A DNA stretch of 8,762 bases. Source: Actinomycetes bacterium. Its GTDB lineage: Bacteria; Actinomycetota; Acidimicrobiia; Acidimicrobiales; Microtrichaceae. Shown piece by piece: positions 5,578-8,762 of the stretch; the stretch's first letter is position 1, and each line of letters begins with the position of its first letter. The position numbers and the translations under genes are program-made. The notes under the pieces were generated by a model. That model had not been told where the DNA came from. It saw only the letters and a program-made list of their open reading frames with translations, and made no database searches. The stretch spans positions 1 through 8,762 of the forward strand of contig JAEZFI010000075.1 of the NCBI GenBank assembly GCA_023437745.1, in the 5' to 3' direction.

Positions 5578-5873
5578 CCCACCACCGCAGCACCCCCCGC
5601 TGGACCGCACTCGCACTGTCGGCGGCCCTGGCCGTGGCACCGCTCGCGTGCAGCGACGACGACGGGGGTGGTGGCGGCGAGAACGCGCCGCAGGCCACGA
5701 CCACGACGCTCGCCGGGGTTCCGGATCCCGACGCCTCGCAGGGCGGCGTGCCCTCCACGGTGCCGGCGGGCACCGGCACCCCCGGACAGGGCACGGCGGG
5801 TGGCGCCACGCCGTCCACCAGCATGGGTGATTCGGGCGACGGCGGGCCGGCCAACCCGACGATCCCGAACTGA
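5574..5873 (+). CDS. Small probable lipoprotein, acidic and low-complexity
   Basis: A 99-aa protein starting at GTG 5574, with AGGAG at 5563-5567 six bases upstream and a GTGA overlap with the patatin stop. The N-terminus is a signal peptide: basic start (THHRSTPRW), hydrophobic core (TALALSAALAVA), then PLAC, giving a likely lipidated Cys at residue 26. The box is slightly unusual because the -3 position is Pro rather than Leu. The mature part is disordered-looking: SDDDGGGGG right after the Cys, then Thr-, Pro- and Gly-rich sequence to the end, with no folded domain. It should be tethered to the outside of the cytoplasmic membrane. Its expression may be reduced if the upstream patatin message is disrupted by the inversion. 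Function unknown. It converges on the YihY gene with 15 bases between stops. Confidence 0.72.
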   Translation: MTHHRSTPRWTALALSAALAVAPLACSDDDGGGGGENAPQATTTTLAGVPDPDASQGGVPSTVPAGTGTPGQGTAGGATPSTSMGDSGDGGPANPTIPN

Positions 5874-5888
5874 GCGCTCGAGCCGTCG

Positions 5889-6857
5889 CTACCCGAGCGT
5901 GTCGGCGGCCACCGCGCCGCGCCGGCCCATGGACTCGGGATGCCCCTTGGTCGAGTCCACCGCCGTCTGCCGCTCCGACTCGGCGTTGAGCTCCGCGCCG
6001 GCGATCACCACGTACGCCGTCAGCATCAGCCACAGCATGACGATCACGATCGCTCCGAGCGACCCGTACGTCTCGTTGTACTTGCCGAAGTTCGCTGTGT
6101 AGAGCGAGAACAGCAGCGAGCCCACCACCCAGAGGACGGTGGCGGCGATCGCCCCAGGGCTCACCCAGGACCACTTCGGCTGGTCGCGGTCCGGTGCGTA
6201 GCGGTAGAGCAGCGCCAGGGCGGTGAGCAGCAGTCCGGCCAGCAACGGCCATCGGGCGATGCCGACCAGGACCCGCACCGGACCCGGCGCACCCCAGTCG
6301 GCCATGAGGGCCGGAAGTGCGGCGATCACCACGATCGCCACGAGCAGGAACACGATCAGGCCGACCGTCAACGACAGCGCCACGGCACGGAGCTTCAGGA
6401 ACCCCCGACCCTCCTCTTCGTCGTAGGCCATGTTGACGGCCTCGACGAGGTGCTGCATCCCGCTCGACGCCGACCACAGCGCCAGGGCGATGGACACGAT
6501 GAGCCCGATCCCGGTCGCCCCGTTGGACTGCTCGAGGATCGAACGCGCCTGGGAGGTGACGAGGTTGCGCGCCTCGGCCGGCGCGGCGCCCATCAGGTCG
6601 GTGACGCGCTGCTCCACCTGGGACGGGTCGCCGACCAGCCCGTAGATCGAGATGAGCGCGGCGAGGCCGGGGACGAGGGCGAGGAGGGTGAAGAAGGCCA
6701 CGCCGGCGGAGAGCAGCGGCACGCGGTCGCGCTTGATCTCGACGCGCACCCTGGAGAGCACCTCCTTCCAACCTCGAGCGGGCAGCTCACCCGGATGGTC
6801 GGCGTCGCGACCCTGCGAGTCGCCCTGCCGCTGCGTCGCGTCGTGCGTCTGCGTCAT
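5889..6857 (-). CDS. YihY/BrkB-family inner membrane protein
   Basis: A 322-aa integral membrane protein of the YihY/virulence factor BrkB family, whose molecular function is not established. About six membrane segments are seen (near 48-73, 114-135, 156-182, 196-220, 232-256 and 265-290). Family landmarks include AGVAFFTLLALVPGLAAL (51-68), SGMQHLVEAVNMAYDEEE (132-149), LYRYAPDR (217-224), NFGKYNETYGSLGAIVIVML (256-275) and the final GAELNAE (287-293). The N-terminal 45 residues are hydrophilic with a basic end; the C-terminal tail is cytoplasmic. I chose the ATG at 6857 over an in-frame GTG at 6881: a GGGTAC promoter box ends nine bases before the ATG, the spacing of a leaderless transcript, and the extra eight codons would overlap that box. 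It is divergent from the three-gene membrane operon. Confidence 0.92.
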   Translation of the reverse strand: MTQTHDATQRQGDSQGRDADHPGELPARGWKEVLSRVRVEIKRDRVPLLSAGVAFFTLLALVPGLAALISIYGLVGDPSQVEQRVTDLMGAAPAEARNLVTSQARSILEQSNGATGIGLIVSIALALWSASSGMQHLVEAVNMAYDEEEGRGFLKLRAVALSLTVGLIVFLLVAIVVIAALPALMADWGAPGPVRVLVGIARWPLLAGLLLTALALLYRYAPDRDQPKWSWVSPGAIAATVLWVVGSLLFSLYTANFGKYNETYGSLGAIVIVMLWLMLTAYVVIAGAELNAESERQTAVDSTKGHPESMGRRGAVAADTLG

Positions 6858-6866
6858 GCGCGGTGT

Positions 6867-6894
6867 GTACCCATCTCCCACGAATCCACCACCT
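6867..6894 (-). promoter_or_regulatory. GGGTAC promoter for the YihY gene (SigB/SigF-like, probably leaderless)
   Basis: An exact GGGTAC lies on the minus strand at 6872-6867, nine bases before the ATG at 6857, so transcription should begin at or next to the start codon. The -35 position (AGGTGG at 6894-6889, 16-base spacer) is a poor match to GTTT-type elements, so the call rests on the -10 box, its placement and its divergent partner. Confidence 0.45.
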
Positions 6895-6895
6895 C

Positions 6896-6923
6896 GATGT
6901 CTGCCCAGATCGTGCGTGGGTAC
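6896..6923 (+). promoter_or_regulatory. GGGTAC promoter for the three-gene membrane/stress operon
   Basis: An exact GGGTAC at 6918-6923 within GTGGGTAC is the same octamer found at the plus-strand box 4508-4515. It lies 32 bases before the ATG at 6956. The -35 position (GATGTC at 6896-6901, 16-base spacer) is a weak match. The box pairs divergently with 6872-6867, with 45 bases between. Confidence 0.5.
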
Positions 6924-6940
6924 TCGCGGACCACGCGACG

Positions 6941-6947
6941 AAGGGAG
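6941..6947 (+). promoter_or_regulatory. Ribosome-binding site for the 6956 gene
   Basis: AAGGGAG lies eight bases before the ATG at 6956 and decides this start over in-frame upstream alternatives such as the GTG at 6863, which lies before the promoter box and inside the divergent region. Confidence 0.75.
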
Positions 6948-6955
6948 CTACAGCG

Positions 6956-7633
6956 ATGAACGACGGAACATCGACCACCGGCGCGACCGGGACGACCGAG
7001 GTGGCCGAGCAGAAGGCGAAGGACGTCGCAGCGTCCACCGCCGAGCAGGCCAGAGGCGTCGCCGATGTCGCCATGGAGCAGGCGCATGCCGTGGCCGGCG
7101 ATGCCGCCACGCAGGTCCGTCACCTGACCCGGCGGACCAAGGACGAGCTCCGGACCCAGGCCGACGAGCGTGCGGCTCAGATGAGCCAGACGCTCCGGGA
7201 GACCGCACGACAGATGCAGCGGATGGCCGACAACTCCGGCGAGAGCGGGATGGTGGTCGACCTCAGCCGTGACGCCGGTCAGCGCATCGACGCCCTGGCC
7301 CAGCGCATCGAGCACGGAGGCGTCGACCGCATCGTCGCCGACGTGAAGGCCGCCGCACGCCGGCGGCCGGGGACCTTCCTCCTCGGTGCCGTGGCGGCCG
7401 GCTTCGCCGTCGGGCGGCTCGTCCGTGACGCGCAGGCGGCGGAGCCCGACCGGCACGACGACCTCCCCCACCCGGACGGTCCCTACCGGATCCCCGAGCC
7501 GCAGGACTTCCTGGCCAGCGACCCGACGTTCGGCTCGACACCGGGCGGTTCGGTGACCGGCGGAACCACCACCGGTTCGATGACCGGCATGACGTCGCCC
7601 ACCGAGTCCACGCACACCGGGGGCCTCGGATGA
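6956..7633 (+). CDS. Amphipathic-helical membrane-associated protein, LEA-like N-terminus
   Basis: A 225-aa protein, first gene of a three-gene operon. Residues 15-95 form long Ala-, Gln-, Glu-, Lys- and Arg-rich amphipathic helices (for example EQKAKDVAASTAEQARGVAD, then HLTRRTKDELRTQADERA), a composition like LEA or apolipoprotein-type proteins that lie on membranes or protect proteins. A second helix (103-135) leads to RRRPGTFLLGAVAAGFAVGRLV (135-156), a single hydrophobic segment with an RPG..L.GA...GF..GR pattern common in small actinobacterial envelope proteins. The tail is flexible: acidic and proline-rich (160-190), then Gly/Thr/Ser-rich (191-225, with GGTTTGSMTG). No enzyme motif is seen. 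The stop overlaps the next ATG as ATGA, so the genes are coupled. I infer an envelope or stress role from architecture and neighbours; no family is assigned with certainty. Confidence 0.78.
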   Translation: MNDGTSTTGATGTTEVAEQKAKDVAASTAEQARGVADVAMEQAHAVAGDAATQVRHLTRRTKDELRTQADERAAQMSQTLRETARQMQRMADNSGESGMVVDLSRDAGQRIDALAQRIEHGGVDRIVADVKAAARRRPGTFLLGAVAAGFAVGRLVRDAQAAEPDRHDDLPHPDGPYRIPEPQDFLASDPTFGSTPGGSVTGGTTTGSMTGMTSPTESTHTGGLG

Positions 7634-8076
7634 GCATGAGCGACATGCAGTACGAGCAGCGTCGAGCGACCGAGGTCGGCGACCCCACGCAGCCGATGGA
7701 GCCCGACCAGTCGCTGGGCGAGCTCGTCGCCCGCCTCTCCACCGACTTCGGCGACCTGGTGACCACCCAGGTCGAGCTGGCGAAGGTCGAGATCAAGGAG
7801 GAGGTCGCCCGTGCCGGCAAGGGCGCCGGGATGCTCGGCGGTGGGGCCATCGCCGGGCTGCTGGCCCTGAACCTCCTCTCGTTCGCCGCAGCGTGGGGCC
7901 TCGCCGAGGTGATCGAGCCGGGCGTCGCCTTTCTGATCGTCGGCATCGTCTGGGCCGCCGTGGCTGCGGTCCTGTTCCTGACCGGCCGGAACCGCCTCAC
8001 GAGCGTGGAGGCCATCCCCGAGACCCGCGACACCATCAAGGAGGACATCTCATGGGCCAGACAGCAGAGGAGCTGA
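7630..8076 (+). CDS. Holin-X family (phage holin superfamily III-like, DUF1469) membrane protein
   Basis: A 148-aa protein with the usual layout of the actinobacterial Holin-X family: a hydrophilic start, an amphipathic helix LGELVARLSTDFGDLVTTQVEL (29-50) running into AKVEIKEEVARAGKGAGM (51-68), two membrane helices (about 63-93 and 96-119) and a short charged tail. The QVELAKVEIKEE block before the first helix is the most typical feature. Despite the family name, such chromosomal proteins sit in envelope/stress operons and there is no lysis or phage gene nearby. The ATG at 7630 overlaps the preceding stop as ATGA; in-frame ATGs at 7636 and 7645 are possible alternatives. The gene overlaps the next one by 25 bases. 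Confidence in the family is good; function is unknown. Confidence 0.85.
   Translation: MSMSDMQYEQRRATEVGDPTQPMEPDQSLGELVARLSTDFGDLVTTQVELAKVEIKEEVARAGKGAGMLGGGAIAGLLALNLLSFAAAWGLAEVIEPGVAFLIVGIVWAAVAAVLFLTGRNRLTSVEAIPETRDTIKEDISWARQQRS
8038..8045 (+). promoter_or_regulatory. Strong Shine-Dalgarno for the DUF3618 gene
   Basis: AAGGAGGA, close to a full anti-Shine-Dalgarno match, lies six bases before the ATG at 8052 and inside the end of the Holin-X gene. It fixes the start of the DUF3618 protein and suggests this third gene is translated efficiently, possibly more than its upstream neighbours. Confidence 0.85.
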
Positions 8077-8702
8077 GGGCGCAGATCGAGGACCAGCGAG
8101 CGGAGCTCAGCCGGGACATGCAGGCCATCGGCGACCGGGTGAGCCCCGGCCGCATGGTCGAGCGCCGGCGCGCCGCCGTCCGGCGGACGTGGCACGACAC
8201 CACCTCCCGGCTCATGGGGTCCGCAGAGACGGCCGGCCACCAGTTCGGCGGCATGACCGAGCGCGCGGGTGACGCCGGCAGCGGCGTCGCCGACACGGCT
8301 CGTCACCTCGCCGAACGTGCCGAGGATGCCGTGCGCAGCGCGCCCGACATGGCCCGGCAGCGCACCGAAGGTGCCCCGCTGCTGGCCGGGGCGCTGGCCT
8401 TCGGCGTGGGCGCCATGGTCGCCGCCATGCTCCCCACCACCAGCAAGGAGCGCGAGCTCACCCGTCGGTACGCGGACGACCTCGGCCGCGTCGCTGACGG
8501 AGCGAAGGAGCAGCTCGCCGACATGGCACGGGAGACGAAGGAGCACGTGGCCCCGGAAGCCAAGCAGGCGATGGAGACGGTCACCGAGAGCGCCAAGGAG
8601 TCCGGCCAGCAGGTGAAGGAGGCCGCGGCCTCCGGCGCCCACGAGGTCAAGGACCAGGCCGCAGGCGCCGTGCAGGACGTCAAGGGCGACGCCCGCTCCT
8701 GA
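8052..8702 (+). CDS. DUF3618 protein with C-terminal LEA-like amphipathic repeats
   Basis: A 216-aa protein, last gene of the operon. Residues 4-40 (TAEELRAQIEDQRAELSRDM, then IGDRVSPGRMVERR) are a clear DUF3618 domain: an Arg/Glu-rich helix followed by the D-x-V-x-P-x-R/M-V/A-E-R pattern. A linker with amphipathic helices (50-103) leads to one membrane segment (about 107-127, LLAGALAFGVGAMVAAMLP). After it, residues 130-216 form a long charged helix with recurring eleven-residue-like units (KEQLADMARETKEH, KQAMETVTESAKES, QVKEAAASGAHEVKDQ), resembling LEA/YtxH-type stress proteins. DUF3618 proteins are often found beside Holin-X proteins in Actinobacteria, which supports both calls. A near-perfect Shine-Dalgarno sets the start. 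A strong hairpin follows 13 bases after the stop. Biochemical role unknown; an envelope-protecting role is inferred. Confidence 0.87.
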   Translation: MGQTAEELRAQIEDQRAELSRDMQAIGDRVSPGRMVERRRAAVRRTWHDTTSRLMGSAETAGHQFGGMTERAGDAGSGVADTARHLAERAEDAVRSAPDMARQRTEGAPLLAGALAFGVGAMVAAMLPTTSKERELTRRYADDLGRVADGAKEQLADMARETKEHVAPEAKQAMETVTESAKESGQQVKEAAASGAHEVKDQAAGAVQDVKGDARS

Positions 8703-8715
8703 GCTCCGTGCACGT

Positions 8716-8747
8716 CCGGGTCGCCCGCCGCTCGGCGGGCGACCCGG
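8716..8747 (+). terminator. 14-bp perfect hairpin ending the three-gene operon
   Basis: CCGGGTCGCCCGCC (8716-8729) pairs perfectly with GGCGGGCGACCCGG (8734-8747) around a four-base loop, GCTC. It lies 13 bases after the DUF3618 stop. No T-tract follows (the next bases are CAAAGCG), so it is a stem-only terminator of the sort common in high-GC Actinobacteria, and may work in both directions. Confidence 0.8.
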
Positions 8748-8762
8748 CAAAGCGCTGGCCGG

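Noticed and set aside
4909..6771. A 620-codon minus-strand open frame spanning the patatin, lipoprotein and YihY region
   Set aside because: It is Arg/Ala/Pro-rich nonsense that is out of frame with both the recognised inverted patatin segment and the YihY gene, and crosses several real genes.
7630..8076. A phage lysis cassette or prophage remnant, suggested by the holin-like protein
   Set aside because: No endolysin, integrase, capsid or tail gene is nearby, and the protein fits the chromosomal Holin-X family found beside DUF3618 in Actinobacteria.
7263..8750. A 495-codon minus-strand open frame opposite the Holin-X/DUF3618 operon
   Set aside because: Antisense shadow of three well-supported coupled genes, with no recognisable motif and running through the terminator hairpin.
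1..8762. tRNA, rRNA, CRISPR arrays, riboswitches and insertion sequences
   Set aside because: No cloverleaf, repeat array, transposase or long terminal repeat was seen; outside the genes only short intergenic gaps of about 100 bases or less remain.

Overview
The window is dense, visibly GC-rich and strongly G/C-biased at third codon positions. It uses GTG starts and GTGA/ATGA gene overlaps freely and carries families typical of Actinobacteria (DUF3618, the actinobacterial Holin-X family, RsbW/STAS/SpoIIE-type partner switching). I infer a high-GC actinobacterium, possibly of the Acidimicrobiia; the class is a guess. No rRNA, tRNA, CRISPR array or insertion sequence was seen.

Layout. (1) 1-499 (+): the 3' end of an M20-type amidohydrolase gene that enters from the left. 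(2) 593-1018 (+): a small, probably membrane-anchored protein of unknown function, possibly with its own stress-type promoter. (3) 4425 down to 1022 (-): a tightly overlapped five-gene operon. In transcription order it encodes a 113-aa acidic protein, a DUF72 protein, a membrane PP2C phosphatase with an extracytoplasmic sensor, a STAS anti-anti-sigma factor and an RsbW-like anti-sigma kinase. (4) 4524-5577 (+): a patatin-like phospholipase gene broken by an internal inversion of about 245 bp, followed by a coupled small lipoprotein gene (5574-5873). (5) 6857-5889 (-): a YihY/BrkB membrane protein. (6) 6956-8702 (+): a three-gene operon of membrane/stress-type proteins (amphipathic helical protein, Holin-X family protein, DUF3618 protein), closed by a strong 14-bp hairpin at 8716-8747.

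How it may work together. The phosphatase, STAS protein and kinase form a complete partner-switching module of the kind that releases a stress sigma factor (SigB/SigF type), but no sigma gene lies in the window. Both divergent intergenic regions carry back-to-back GGGTAC boxes, which match the -10 element of actinobacterial SigB/SigF-type promoters. The two pairs have nearly the same geometry: 45-46 bp between boxes, one partner 32 nt from its start codon and the other 8-9 nt away, suggesting a leaderless mRNA. My inference is that the window is part of a general-stress regulon: a signalling operon that may control its own promoter, flanked by envelope-protection genes driven by the same sigma factor.

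Most notable: the inversion inside the patatin-like gene, which flips the segment with the catalytic Asp onto the opposite strand, and the matched divergent promoter pairs.
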